A DNA stretch of 20,747 bases from DATKGL01 sp035510795. Lineage in GTDB: Bacteria; Patescibacteriota; Saccharimonadia; Saccharimonadales; UBA4665. The stretch covers positions 1 to 20,747 of the forward strand of contig DATKGL010000019.1 in NCBI GenBank assembly GCA_035510795.1, in the 5' to 3' direction. Positions 6,082 through 14,246 of the stretch are shown here, piece after piece. Position numbers and translations under genes: made by a program. Numbering within the stretch: the first letter of the stretch is position 1; the number at the start of each line of letters is the position of its first letter. A model generated the notes under the pieces. It did no database searches. It was given only the letters and a program-made list of their open reading frames with translations, and was not told the origin of the DNA.

Positions 6082-7079
6082 TATTTATTATTAAGTATTT
6101 CCTTGATGATCCGCGTTACTTGATCGGCGTCATGGCGAATCAGAGTCCGTTTTAATGTTTTATCATTAGGGTTCTGGTAAAAGATTTTTTTAGCAACCAG
6201 ATCAGAGCCTATTATTTTTGCATTTGCGTCCTTAAATTGTTCTTTTCCAAATTCCACCGGAAATTCATTTTTACTAGCATACTTTCTAAGCAAATCGGGT
6301 GATGGTTCGCGGTTGTTGTAGATAACGTAATCAATCTGGTCTTTACCGATATAGCGCTCCAAGCAATTGAGATAATCCATGACGTGCCAGCTGAGTGTCT
6401 GAATTGGCTTATTGACCAGACTGGTGATTAAAACTACTTTGGCAGCAGTGCCTTTCAGAGATTGTTGAACGCCATCAACAATTAGCGCCGGCAGCAAAGA
6501 ACCGTACAGATCGCCCGGAGCTATCAATATTAGTTCGGCCTCACTGATGGCTGTTTTAGCCTCAGGATTAATCTCAGCTTTGGGCTCCAGCCATAATTTA
6601 ACTGATGGCTGTTTAATCCGGTGATTCATCACCCGGGATTCGCCTTTTATAATCTCAGCTCCATCGGCCATGATTAAAGTGTGCCGGGTAAGAGTGATTG
6701 GAACTACCCTACCCTGAACCCGAAGCAGAGAACTAGCGACTTTGATGGCTTCATTAAAACTGCCCTTTTGCAACTCCAAGCCTGACAAAATAATATTACC
6801 GAGCGACTGCCCGGCTAGGGATCCTTGGCCGAACCGATAATTAAACAAGTCCCGCACATCCGGAATTTCACTTAACGCCACCAGGCACTGCCTGACATCA
6901 CCTGGGGGCAAAACGCCCAACTCACCGCGCAGTTTGCCGGTTGAGCCACCGTCATCGCTCATATTTACAAGTGCCGATAAATCAAAATTAGCTTTTTTCA
7001 AACCCTGAAGCAATGTAAAACTACCGGTGCCGCCACCGATTAAGACAACTCTTGGTTTAGCAGATTGGTTAGTGCTCAT
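6081..7079 (-). CDS. yvcK: YvcK/CofD-like gluconeogenesis factor
   Basis: A cytoplasmic YvcK-family protein related to the CofD fold. In Firmicutes and Actinobacteria, YvcK binds UDP-sugars and supports cell-wall synthesis and morphology on gluconeogenic carbon sources. From ATG 7079 it has 332 residues. The nucleotide-binding GGGTGS lies at 15-20, followed by NMSDDGGSTG (39-48) and GDVRQCL (60-66), all family signatures. An in-frame ATG at 7106 would add nine residues; I prefer 7079 because TATTTT lies 6 nt and CATTAT 9 nt before it, as in other leaderless genes here, and because it puts the P-loop-like motif near the N-terminus. In many bacteria yvcK neighbours rapZ and whiA; neither is in the window. 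It is transcribed leftward towards the LCP gene, another cell-wall factor. Confidence 0.92.
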   Translation of the reverse strand: MSTNQSAKPRVVLIGGGTGSFTLLQGLKKANFDLSALVNMSDDGGSTGKLRGELGVLPPGDVRQCLVALSEIPDVRDLFNYRFGQGSLAGQSLGNIILSGLELQKGSFNEAIKVASSLLRVQGRVVPITLTRHTLIMADGAEIIKGESRVMNHRIKQPSVKLWLEPKAEINPEAKTAISEAELILIAPGDLYGSLLPALIVDGVQQSLKGTAAKVVLITSLVNKPIQTLSWHVMDYLNCLERYIGKDQIDYVIYNNREPSPDLLRKYASKNEFPVEFGKEQFKDANAKIIGSDLVAKKIFYQNPNDKTLKRTLIRHDADQVTRIIKEILNNK

Positions 7080-7085
7080 ATTCAA

Positions 7086-7094
7086 AAAATAATG
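7086..7094 (-). promoter_or_regulatory. -10 region of yvcK
   Basis: On the minus strand CATTATTTT contains two overlapping -10 candidates, CATTAT (7094-7089) and TATTTT (7091-7086). They end 9 and 6 nt before ATG 7079. TTGATC lies 16 nt upstream of CATTAT. The start point would be at or near the start codon. Confidence 0.35.
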
Positions 7095-7217
7095 GATTGC
7101 ATCCAAGTGAGATCAAGTATAGACAAATTCAACCGCCGGCGCCATTTTAAGATACATAGCAAGGAATGGTTTTTTCGGAAATATATCCGGAGTAAGGCCG
7201 TTTCCGGAACTATTCGA

Positions 7218-7757
7218 TTACTCTTGGACAGAAGAAGGCGGTATCGAAGTGCTGCCGTTACTGCCACTAAAACCGCTGCCATAACTCGGATCAACAATTA
7301 TCCGGCTGGCAGTAGACGAACTGGAACTGCTGGCGGTAACGAGTACCGTATCGCCGGTCTGAATATCGCTGGCCGATACTGCTTGTCCGTCATCACTGAT
7401 GAGTGTACTGCTGGTTATGCTGAAGGTTGACGCGACATTGGTCTGAGCGTTTTGAACAGTAATGCTGGTTGAACTGATATTTTCCACCTGGCCGATCACC
7501 GGACGCTCACCATTGCTGCTGAATCTTCCACCGTAGCCTCCGGAATTACCATTGCTGGAAACCAAACTAGACGAAGCGGAAGTTTTAACATGACCTTTCT
7601 CGTAATGGACTCCACCCCAAAAGCCCAGCCCGGCAAAGATTGCCAGCCCCAATAAAATTAATAGCACGGGTTTGGTTTTAGACTGTCGGGCAGTTGGGGG
7701 AAATACATTATCCTGCTGCAGCCGCTGAAATTCTTCTCCGGAAATATACTTTTCCAT
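7218..7757 (-). CDS. Membrane-anchored extracellular protein of the ABC operon
   Basis: A 179-residue protein with a cytoplasmic N-terminus (about 28 residues), one membrane helix (about 30-50) and a secreted part. The secreted part begins with a Ser/Gly/Asn-rich linker (about 58-85). A small beta-rich domain follows at about 87-155, with VIGQVENISSTSITVQ and a DIQTGDTVLVTA strand. This recalls the OB-like repeats of DUF5666-type proteins, ending in another Ser/Gly-rich tail. No catalytic motif is visible. It is the last gene of the leftward operon, its ATG 2 nt after the ATPase stop. It may be an accessory subunit that presents or receives the transported substrate, in the place where MacA-like adaptors sit in other systems, but it has no adaptor-type coiled coil. 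The function is inferred from position only. Confidence 0.75.
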   Translation of the reverse strand: MEKYISGEEFQRLQQDNVFPPTARQSKTKPVLLILLGLAIFAGLGFWGGVHYEKGHVKTSASSSLVSSNGNSGGYGGRFSSNGERPVIGQVENISSTSITVQNAQTNVASTFSITSSTLISDDGQAVSASDIQTGDTVLVTASSSSSSTASRIIVDPSYGSGFSGSNGSTSIPPSSVQE

Positions 7758-7759
7758 TT

Positions 7760-8428
7760 CTATTTAACTAGCTTGCCATCCTGTAGGCTAAACGTTTGGT
7801 CGGTCTTGCCGGCAATTGATAAATCATGCGTCACAACAACGATTGTAGTGTTTTCGCTTTTTGCCAGACTGTGCAGTAAATCAAAAATCATCTTGCCGGT
7901 TTGGGAATCCAAGTTCCCGGTTGGCTCATCGGCCAATACCAGTTTGGGCTGGTTGACTAAAGCTCTGGCTATGGCTACGCGCTGTTGCTCGCCGCCGGAT
8001 AAACGACCGGGTTTGCGAGTCTGTTTATCGGCAGTCAAGCCGACCTCTTCCAATATTTTCTGAGCCCGGGCTATGCGGTCGGCTTTACTAACCCCGGCAA
8101 ATTCCATCGGCAACATTACATTTTCGACAGCCGTTAAGTTTGGAACGAGATTATAGCTTTGGAAAACAAAGCCGATTTTTCCGCACCGGTATTTTATTAA
8201 CTCATGATCATTGAGTTTTGTAATATCCTGATTATCGATTTCAATCGTGCCGGACGTCGGTTTATCTAATGCTCCCATCAAACTGAGCAGAGTAGATTTA
8301 CCGCTGCCGCTACGGCCGATGATTGAGACGAACTTCCCTTCCGGTACCTCAAAACTAACATCGCTAACGGCTACGACAATTGTGTCGCCTGATTTATATT
8401 GTCGTTTGATATGCTTAACTTTTAGCAT
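7760..8428 (-). CDS. ABC transporter ATPase, MacB/LolD type
   Basis: The nucleotide-binding subunit of a MacB-type (type VII) ABC transporter, working on the cytoplasmic face with the permease encoded just upstream. The 222-residue length is standard. All motifs are intact: Walker A GRSGSGKST (38-46), Q-loop Gln90, signature LSGGEQQR (143-150), Walker B LVLADE (163-168) with the D-loop after it, and switch His201 in VVTHD. Its ATG lies 1 nt after the stop codon of the permease gene, so the two are translationally coupled. In this family ATP hydrolysis drives mechanotransmission or extrusion of peptides, antibiotics or lipoproteins rather than passage through a channel. The substrate is unknown. 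Confidence 0.95.
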   Translation of the reverse strand: MLKVKHIKRQYKSGDTIVVAVSDVSFEVPEGKFVSIIGRSGSGKSTLLSLMGALDKPTSGTIEIDNQDITKLNDHELIKYRCGKIGFVFQSYNLVPNLTAVENVMLPMEFAGVSKADRIARAQKILEEVGLTADKQTRKPGRLSGGEQQRVAIARALVNQPKLVLADEPTGNLDSQTGKMIFDLLHSLAKSENTTIVVVTHDLSIAGKTDQTFSLQDGKLVK

Positions 8429-8429
8429 T

Positions 8430-9878
8430 TTATTCTACCCTCATGACTTCTGCCGGTCTAACTTTAGCTATAAAGAACGAGGCAATGCTGCTGCCGACAA
8501 TGGCAATAATTACCGCTGCCGCCAGACCATAAAAGATAATGCTGTAGCCGATGGCGGCATGGATATGGCTAAAGCTGTTGACTGCGGCCCGGCCACCAAT
8601 ATTTCGGAAGAATCCGCCGCCGCCCCGCGAAACAGCAGCGCCGCTACGGACAGACGGAGTTCCGGGAGCCGAAGGGATCCCGGTAGAAATTGAAGTCGAA
8701 CTGCTGGTACTGCTGTTATTGACAAGCAGTCTGGTCACCGGATTCCCGCCAATGACTCCGATCAGCAATCCAATAACTGCGCCAATCAAAGTAAAGGTTA
8801 CTGCCTCAGTCATAAATTGAAACATGATCCGGATATTGGAGGCGCCAATTGCTTTTAGCACGCCAATTTCACGGCGGCGCTCGCGCACTATCATAATCAT
8901 TGTCAGTAAGATAATGATCGATCCGGCTATGACCGCTCCGATGACGCTGAACAAAGAGATATTCTTAACGCTATTGAGCGGAGCAACTGTCTGATTGGCC
9001 TGCTGTTCAGCGCTCGTTACGTCGGCTGATGAACCAAGTGTGTTCTTAATCGCAGTAGTTGCCGAATCAAGATTATCCAGTGAATCGACGGTAGCAATGG
9101 CACTGGTGACGTCGCCGCTTTGCCCGCTGAGACCTTGTTCGGTCGGCAGCGACACAACAACGTTATCATTTAAGCTTTGGCTTGAGCTAGAGCCGGTAAA
9201 TATGCCAGCAACCGTCATCGTAGCCCCGTAGGCCGTAAAGGTCGAACCGACTTTCAGATTATTCTTACTGGCCATTGCCGAACTGATCAGCGCATCATCG
9301 GCTGTAGCCGTGCCGCTGATTGTCTTACCGCTGGACAGCGTCAGACTCGTACCGTTAATATTGGTCGGATCGTTAGTCCCGATAATCGTAATTGGCAGGC
9401 TGAAATTGGTTGGCAGGCTGCTGCCGCCATTAACAAAGAAATGGCCGCCGAAACCGGAAGATCCGCTGCCGCTGGTGTTGATAGTGACCGGTGAAGTCAG
9501 GCTGGTTTGCCCGTTGTTATTGGTCGAGCTCGAAGATTGTCCGCCAAATCCAAACGTCGGCGTTGACGAGCCGATAGTAGTCAGCCGGTCAGTTAGTGTT
9601 TCATTAACTGCACTGACATGAGGCAGCAGCGCAATTTTACTAAGCTCGCTGGTCGTCAGAGAATTGTTGACTGAGCTGAAACTGCTGAACCCAGCCGGTG
9701 TGATAGAAATCGTATTGCCAATTGAACTTTTGACCGACTGAATTTTTTGACTGACGGCTTGGTGAGCCACCAACATGGTTAGGCTTAAGCCAATGCTAAG
9801 ACCGATGATGGCAATTATAGATATTGCCCGGATGACATTTCGAAAAGCATTACGAATACCGCGACTGACTAGATTCAT
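8430..9878 (-). CDS. ABC transporter permease, FtsX/MacB family
   Basis: A 482-residue permease with MacB topology: a first helix (about 17-38), a large extracellular domain (about 39-307), then three helices (about 308-331, 357-379 and 441-466). The FtsX domain shows the conserved RERRREIGVLKAIGA coupling segment (332-346) that contacts the ATPase. The extracellular domain is unusually rich in Ser, Thr, Gly and Asn, with low-complexity patches at about 103-155. A second Ser/Gly/Arg-rich insertion (about 387-430) lies between the third and fourth helices. The start at ATG 9878 is supported by AAAGG about 8 nt before it. It is the first gene of the leftward operon, divergent from yebC. Export of a peptide or a surface molecule is plausible; nothing in the sequence fixes the substrate. 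Confidence 0.92.
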   Translation of the reverse strand: MNLVSRGIRNAFRNVIRAISIIAIIGLSIGLSLTMLVAHQAVSQKIQSVKSSIGNTISITPAGFSSFSSVNNSLTTSELSKIALLPHVSAVNETLTDRLTTIGSSTPTFGFGGQSSSSTNNNGQTSLTSPVTINTSGSGSSGFGGHFFVNGGSSLPTNFSLPITIIGTNDPTNINGTSLTLSSGKTISGTATADDALISSAMASKNNLKVGSTFTAYGATMTVAGIFTGSSSSQSLNDNVVVSLPTEQGLSGQSGDVTSAIATVDSLDNLDSATTAIKNTLGSSADVTSAEQQANQTVAPLNSVKNISLFSVIGAVIAGSIIILLTMIMIVRERRREIGVLKAIGASNIRIMFQFMTEAVTFTLIGAVIGLLIGVIGGNPVTRLLVNNSSTSSSTSISTGIPSAPGTPSVRSGAAVSRGGGGFFRNIGGRAAVNSFSHIHAAIGYSIIFYGLAAAVIIAIVGSSIASFFIAKVRPAEVMRVE

Positions 9879-10035
9879 TGGTTAGACCTTTGTTCTATGT
9901 CCTCAATCTATTTCAATTTGCTGGATATTTACCCAAGAAATACCATTATGAACTTAACCTTAAGCAATTTAGCAAAATGAGATTTTAGTATAAGCTATAA
10001 CATATAAGATATAAAATCCAGCTAAGGAGCTTGAC
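9879..10035. promoter_or_regulatory. Divergent control region between ABC operon and yebC
   Basis: The 157-bp region is AT-rich near yebC, with overlapping -10-like boxes TATAAC (9996-10001), TATAAG (10003-10008) and TATAAA (10010-10015). None has a good -35, so I cannot choose between them. AAGGAG (10023-10028) is a strong ribosome binding site 7 nt before the yebC GTG. Confidence 0.45.
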
Positions 10036-10767
10036 GTGAGCGGTCATTCCAAATGGTCAACCATAAAACGGGAAAAAGGGGCAAAGGATTCCGCCCGGGG
10101 AGCTTTATTTACTAAACTCGGCAATACCATCGCCGTTTCTGCCCGAAGCGGCGCTGATCCGGAGACAAACTTCAGCCTGCGCCTGGCAATCGACAAAGCC
10201 AGAGCAGCCAATATGCCGATGGCAAATATCCAGCGCTCAATTGACCGCGGTTCAGGTAAACTCGGTGGCAGTCAAATTCAGGAAGTAATGTATGAGGGAT
10301 ATGGACCCGGCGGAGTGGCCATATTGGTGGAGTGCGCGACCGATAACCTCAATCGTACTTATCCGGACGTTAAAGTAGCTTTTTCCAAGCACGGCGGCAA
10401 TGTCGCCGAGAAAGGTGCCGTATCATTCCAGTTCGAGCACAAGGGCATGGTCAGGCTGGCCGGCTATAACGATGACATATTAATGCAGGCTCTGGAAGCC
10501 GGGGCTGATGACGTCCAAGAAGAAGCCGGCGAGACAATCGCCTATACCGACCCCCGGCAACTGGCTAAGATACGCAATGACCTGCAGGCAGCCGGGCTGG
10601 AGGTTGTCGACGCCGAATTAACATATGTCCCAAAAAATACCATATTGATAACCGATCCTGAGATTGCCAATAAAATAATGCGTCTGATGGACTCCCTGGA
10701 TGAACTTGATGACGTAGTTAATACCCACGTCAACTTTGACATTGATGATAAATTATTAAGCAACTGA
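10036..10767 (+). CDS. yebC: YebC/TACO1 family protein
   Basis: A 243-residue YebC-family protein, cytoplasmic and of typical length. Members act as translation factors that relieve ribosome stalling at proline-rich stretches or as DNA-binding regulators. The GHSKWSTIKREKG opening (residues 3-15) is the family signature, and the central YEGYGPGGVAILVEC segment and the NFDIDD tail are also typical. Translation starts at GTG 10036 with AAGGAG 7 nt upstream; no ATG-led alternative keeps the family N-terminus. The TGA stop overlaps the ruvC ATG (TGATG), so the genes are coupled. The yebC-ruvC order is common in bacteria and is why yebC was long linked to Holliday junction genes. Confidence 0.96.
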   Translation: MSGHSKWSTIKREKGAKDSARGALFTKLGNTIAVSARSGADPETNFSLRLAIDKARAANMPMANIQRSIDRGSGKLGGSQIQEVMYEGYGPGGVAILVECATDNLNRTYPDVKVAFSKHGGNVAEKGAVSFQFEHKGMVRLAGYNDDILMQALEAGADDVQEEAGETIAYTDPRQLAKIRNDLQAAGLEVVDAELTYVPKNTILITDPEIANKIMRLMDSLDELDDVVNTHVNFDIDDKLLSN

Positions 10768-11249
10768 TGCGTGTACTCGGCATCGACCCCGGCACCGGTA
10801 TTTTGGGTTTTGGTATCATCGAGGCCTCCAATCACAACCTGACCCTGGTTGACGCCGGGGTAATCAGAACCCCATATAAGGAACAAGATGCGATCCGGCT
10901 GAGCACTATCTATAACGAATTGACAGAAATTATTAAAAACAGCCAGCCTAAAGTCATGGTGGTTGAAAAACTTTTTTTCGCCCAAAACGTCACGACGGCC
11001 ATGACCGTGTCCCAAGCCCGTGGCATTGTCCTGCTCTGCGCCGAACAGGCCAAGTTACAGATATTCGAATATACACCCCTGCAGATTAAGTACTCCCTGA
11101 CCGGTTATGGGCGGGCCGATAAGAAGCAGATCCAGGAAATGGTCAGAATAGTCCTCAAGCTTAAGGAAACTCCAAAACCCGATGACTGTGCCGATGCTCT
11201 GGCGGCTGCCATTTGTCATAGCATGACGATGAGGGATAATAAAACGTAA
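10767..11249 (+). CDS. ruvC: Holliday junction resolvase RuvC
   Basis: The endonuclease that cuts Holliday junctions symmetrically during recombination and repair, acting with RuvAB. The 160-residue length is normal. The four catalytic acids are visible: Asp7 in GIDPGTG, Glu67 in VVEKLFF, and Asp140 and Asp143 in PDDCADALA, equivalent to Asp7, Glu66, Asp138 and Asp141 of E. coli. The ATG overlaps the yebC TGA, and its own TAA overlaps the ruvA ATG (TAATG), so three genes form a coupled operon. Confidence 0.97.
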   Translation: MRVLGIDPGTGILGFGIIEASNHNLTLVDAGVIRTPYKEQDAIRLSTIYNELTEIIKNSQPKVMVVEKLFFAQNVTTAMTVSQARGIVLLCAEQAKLQIFEYTPLQIKYSLTGYGRADKKQIQEMVRIVLKLKETPKPDDCADALAAAICHSMTMRDNKT

Positions 11250-11827
11250 TGATTGCCATACTTGAAGGAATAGTTAATGAAAAATTCATCAGCAGCATCG
11301 TTCTTATGACTGGTGGAGTCGGTTATGAAATTTTTCTGACCAACGAAGACAGCGGTAACCTGACAGCTGGCGATAAGTCAAAGATTTACGTCTACGAGCA
11401 TATCAGGGAGAATATGCACGATCTGTACGGTTTTACCAACCTAGACAGCCGCTATTTTTTCGAAGATCTGATAAATATCAACGGAGTTGGGCCGAAGATG
11501 GCACTCAATTTACTCAATATCGGCTCGTCGACCGATGTCAAAAACGCCATTGCCGAGGGCAACATCAGATATCTACAGGCTGCCCAGGGAGTCGGTAAGC
11601 GGGTCGCCGAGAGAATCGTCGTCGATCTCAAAGACAAAGTCGGATTAAATTCGACGGCCAATATTAACGACCTGCTGCGATCGGACTCATCAATGGCTAA
11701 AGACGAAGCGGTGGCAGCACTGGTAAGTCTAGGCTACACGGCACAGGACGCAGTCAAGGCATTGCAAGACGTCGATAAGAAATTGCCAACCGAGGAACGT
11801 ATCAGAGCAGCTCTGAAAAGAGTTTAG
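11249..11827 (+). CDS. ruvA: Holliday junction DNA helicase subunit RuvA
   Basis: The DNA-binding subunit that holds the four-way junction and loads the RuvB motor. It has 192 residues, the usual size. An N-terminal OB-fold (about 1-62, ending LYGFTN) is followed by two helix-hairpin-helix motifs, one around INGVGPKMALNLL (78-90) and one around QGVGKRVAERIVVDLK (112-127). The C-terminal domain (about 145-192), which binds RuvB, retains the EAVAALVSLGY motif. Its start overlaps the ruvC stop by 1 nt. Confidence 0.97.
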   Translation: MIAILEGIVNEKFISSIVLMTGGVGYEIFLTNEDSGNLTAGDKSKIYVYEHIRENMHDLYGFTNLDSRYFFEDLININGVGPKMALNLLNIGSSTDVKNAIAEGNIRYLQAAQGVGKRVAERIVVDLKDKVGLNSTANINDLLRSDSSMAKDEAVAALVSLGYTAQDAVKALQDVDKKLPTEERIRAALKRV

Positions 11828-11862
11828 GCTTGACTTTGTCCACAAAAGATCACCAAATGGGC

Positions 11863-11868
11863 TATACT
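11863..11868 (+). promoter_or_regulatory. Possible internal promoter of ruvB
   Basis: TATACT ends 8 nt before ATG 11877 in the 49-nt gap after ruvA, the geometry seen at the other leaderless genes. There is no Shine-Dalgarno before ruvB and no well-spaced -35. ruvB may be read both from the operon and from here. Confidence 0.4.
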
Positions 11869-11876
11869 TTTAGTTA

Positions 11877-12914
11877 ATGGCTATTGAGAGAATTATTCAG
11901 ACTGATCCAGCCGCTGACGACCAGCAGGAACAAGAGTTGGAGCTTACTCTTCGGCCGAGAGATTTTGTTAATTATATCGGCCAGGACAGACTGAAACAGA
12001 ATATAAAATTGGCAATTTTAGCAGCCAAAAAACGCGGTGAGCCGTTAGATCACATCCTGCTTTACGGTCCGCCAGGACTTGGCAAGACTACTATGGCTAG
12101 CGTCATTGCTCATGAAATGGGCGCGCAAATCAGAATTACCAGCGGGCCGGCTATTGAACGGGCCGGCGATTTGGCCAGCTTACTGACTAATCTAAGCGAT
12201 GACGACATTCTCTTTATCGACGAAATACACCGCCTGCACCGAACGGTTGAGGAGGTTTTGTATTCCGCCATGGAGGACTTCAAACTCGATATCATGCTGG
12301 GCAAAGGACCAAGCGCTAGAAGCTTAAGGCTTGACCTGCCCAAATTCACGCTGATTGGCGCCACTACCCGAACTGGAGCTTTGGCGCCGCCACTGCGCGA
12401 CCGCTTCGGCATGATTCACCGGCTGGAGTATTACTCTCCCGAAGAAATCCAGAAAATAATTTTACGAGCAGCAAAAATTCTGGACGTTAAAATTGAGCCC
12501 AAGACGGCTTTAATTTTAGCCGAACGGTCAAGATTAACTCCCCGGATCGCTAACCGCCTGTTAAAACGAGTACGCGATTATGCTGATGTCAACGGTGACG
12601 GGGTTATTGACACCGAAATCAGCCACAAAGCTCTGACGCTGCTTGATATCGATGAACTCGGGCTGGATACGGCGGACAGAGTGCTGCTTAATGCACTTAT
12701 CGATAACTATCAGGGTGGACCTGTCGGGGTTGAAACGCTGGCTGCTCTGACCGGAGAGGAAAGAACGACGATTGAAGATTTTATCGAGCCCTACTTATTG
12801 CAAATCGGTATGTTGGAACGAACACCAAGAGGCCGTAAGGCAACGGCAAAAGCCTATCAACACCTGGGCAAAAAAAACCGGCGATCAAAGACCGACCAGA
12901 CTAATTTACTATAA
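11877..12914 (+). CDS. ruvB: Holliday junction branch migration ATPase RuvB
   Basis: The hexameric AAA+ motor that drives branch migration with RuvA. It has 345 residues, full length. Walker A is GPPGLGKTT (64-72), Walker B ILFIDEIHRL (111-120), sensor 1 GATTRTG (161-167) and the arginine finger region RDRFG (174-178). The C-terminal winged helix (about 260-330) includes GGPVGVETLAALTGE and the YLLQIGMLERTPRGR segment. A further 15 basic residues extend the C-terminus. It completes yebC-ruvC-ruvA-ruvB. The gene converges on the pseudo-ATPase gene with only 3 nt between the stop codons and no visible terminator. Confidence 0.98.
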   Translation: MAIERIIQTDPAADDQQEQELELTLRPRDFVNYIGQDRLKQNIKLAILAAKKRGEPLDHILLYGPPGLGKTTMASVIAHEMGAQIRITSGPAIERAGDLASLLTNLSDDDILFIDEIHRLHRTVEEVLYSAMEDFKLDIMLGKGPSARSLRLDLPKFTLIGATTRTGALAPPLRDRFGMIHRLEYYSPEEIQKIILRAAKILDVKIEPKTALILAERSRLTPRIANRLLKRVRDYADVNGDGVIDTEISHKALTLLDIDELGLDTADRVLLNALIDNYQGGPVGVETLAALTGEERTTIEDFIEPYLLQIGMLERTPRGRKATAKAYQHLGKKNRRSKTDQTNLL

Positions 12915-12917
12915 ATA

Positions 12918-14198
12918 TTACAGCGACATGATAGTAGGCAGATCAACCAGCCCGCGCAAGGCCTTAATCAGGCCGTCCTGGTTCAGCGGGATCATACCTT
13001 CTTCAATGGTGGACTGATAAATACCCGCCGCCGAACGGGCTTTCATTAATTGCCCGCCTCTGACATCGTTAAGTGGGCAAACTTCAAAAATCCCGACAGC
13101 TCCGTTATAGCCGCTATAGTCACACTTTTTACAGCCATGAGGATGTGCTCGCCACAAGCGGCTGATATTTTTCTTTGAGCTGCTCAGGTCCGGATCGCTA
13201 CCGATCCCTTTACTAAGTGCATCGATTTCTAATTGATTTATATATTCCATCATTTTAGGCTGACTAAGTTTGTAGATTTTTCTAATTCCGGCAAGCTCGG
13301 CCGAATCAGGCTGATAGGCCTGACGGCAGAACGGGCAAAGACCGCGGACAATTATCTGCCCAATAGCAACACCACCAAAATCGATACCAAGCGGTTGGCT
13401 GCTTAATTGGCTAAGGAATATTAGCCCTTCGGCAACGTTGGCACTCGGGACGCCGGCGACAACAAGGTGGCCCTTTCTGGCGGCGGCTACGACTTCTTTG
13501 GCGGTAGTCTTAGTCAGAACCGGGTTCACGCCAATTACCCCAGTGCCGCGCCGCTGTAGTAGCTTCAGGTAATGAGAGTGCGAGAAGGTTGATTTTGGTG
13601 ACGGCACGAAGTGGCTGATGGCTGGCGGCAATAACTGGATGTTCTCATCTATCAAGGCCGTCTTTATCGGCCGGGCTGAATAAACATTAAGTAATGAAGC
13701 TATCGTCTGGCTAATTTGCGCGGTCTGGATTCCGCAAACCACGATCATTCCTTTTGGCAAACCAAGAGCATACTCGACCTGAGCCAGCGATTTACCCCAA
13801 AGCCCAAGCTGCTCAAGGGTCGGCACGTTTAATACTTCAGGCTGAATGTGAACCGTTATTTTTTCTCCATCGATAAGCGGCATCGTTGACATTGTTAATT
13901 GGTAGTTGTGCCGTCCGACTTTTAGCGTCGTCTGGCCTGTCTGGGAAGCTTTAGTTTGGTTTACGTCCAGTTTGGCTAACTCTTTTAAGTAGCCCGTCAG
14001 AGGCAACGCGGCTGCTTTTGGCAGTTTATTGGCGACGTAGAGAACGCCGCCGCGGCGATAGCGGACTACGATAAAACGCTCCATCGGCTCCAAGTGGATG
14101 TCAGTCGCATCGCAATGAATAGCTCGTTCAATGATTTGCTTGCCGCCAAGTTCAACCGTTGATTGATTAATCTGGATAGTTGCTTTAGTCTCAGACAT
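12918..14198 (-). CDS. GspE/PilB-like protein with degenerate ATPase motifs
   Basis: A 426-residue homologue of type II secretion and type IV pilus assembly ATPases (GspE/PilB) that appears catalytically dead. The N-terminal domain keeps CDATDIHLEP (29-38, normally ASDIHIEP), VRYRRGGVL (45-53) and the MPLIDGEKITVHI strand (106-118). The zinc site of the family is intact, with CPFC (288, 291) and CKKC (356, 359). Where Walker A (GPTGSGKTTT) should stand, residues 155-164 read CGIQTAQISQ, lacking the lysine and the glycines. Where Walker B and the Asp box (VGEIRDxET) should be, residues 222-231 lack the acidic residues. The GHLV box is kept (243-246) but the following HTN is PSAN. The reading frame is intact over full length, so this is a pseudoenzyme rather than a broken gene. 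It has its own promoter facing recA. A structural partner role beside an active PilB is my inference. Confidence 0.85.
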   Translation of the reverse strand: MSETKATIQINQSTVELGGKQIIERAIHCDATDIHLEPMERFIVVRYRRGGVLYVANKLPKAAALPLTGYLKELAKLDVNQTKASQTGQTTLKVGRHNYQLTMSTMPLIDGEKITVHIQPEVLNVPTLEQLGLWGKSLAQVEYALGLPKGMIVVCGIQTAQISQTIASLLNVYSARPIKTALIDENIQLLPPAISHFVPSPKSTFSHSHYLKLLQRRGTGVIGVNPVLTKTTAKEVVAAARKGHLVVAGVPSANVAEGLIFLSQLSSQPLGIDFGGVAIGQIIVRGLCPFCRQAYQPDSAELAGIRKIYKLSQPKMMEYINQLEIDALSKGIGSDPDLSSSKKNISRLWRAHPHGCKKCDYSGYNGAVGIFEVCPLNDVRGGQLMKARSAAGIYQSTIEEGMIPLNQDGLIKALRGLVDLPTIMSL

Positions 14199-14209
14199 TA
14201 CTACAACGA

Positions 14210-14215
14210 ATTATA
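14210..14215 (-). promoter_or_regulatory. -10 box of the GspE/PilB-like gene
   Basis: TATAAT on the minus strand (14215-14210) lies 11 nt before the ATG at 14198, giving a leader of about 4 nt. A weak TTACTC -35 is 17 nt upstream. The spacer contains one arm of the palindrome at 14217-14246. Confidence 0.5.
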
Positions 14216-14216
14216 T

Positions 14217-14246
14217 AAGAAAGCTTGGGCAAGAGTAAGCTTTCTT
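14217..14246. promoter_or_regulatory. Palindrome between divergent recA and pseudo-ATPase promoters
   Basis: AAGAAAGCTT (14217-14226) and AAGCTTTCTT (14237-14246) are perfect 10-bp inverted repeats around a 10-bp centre. The left arm lies next to the minus-strand -10 (14210-14215). The right arm abuts the recA -35 (14246-14251). The placement suits a dimeric regulator controlling both genes. It does not match the E. coli or Bacillus LexA boxes. No T run supports a terminator role at this upstream position. Confidence 0.55.

Noticed and set aside
7125..7217. Hairpin with TCCGGA repeats downstream of the ABC operon as its terminator
   Set aside because: The arms are palindromic and imperfectly placed, and no T run follows on the minus strand.
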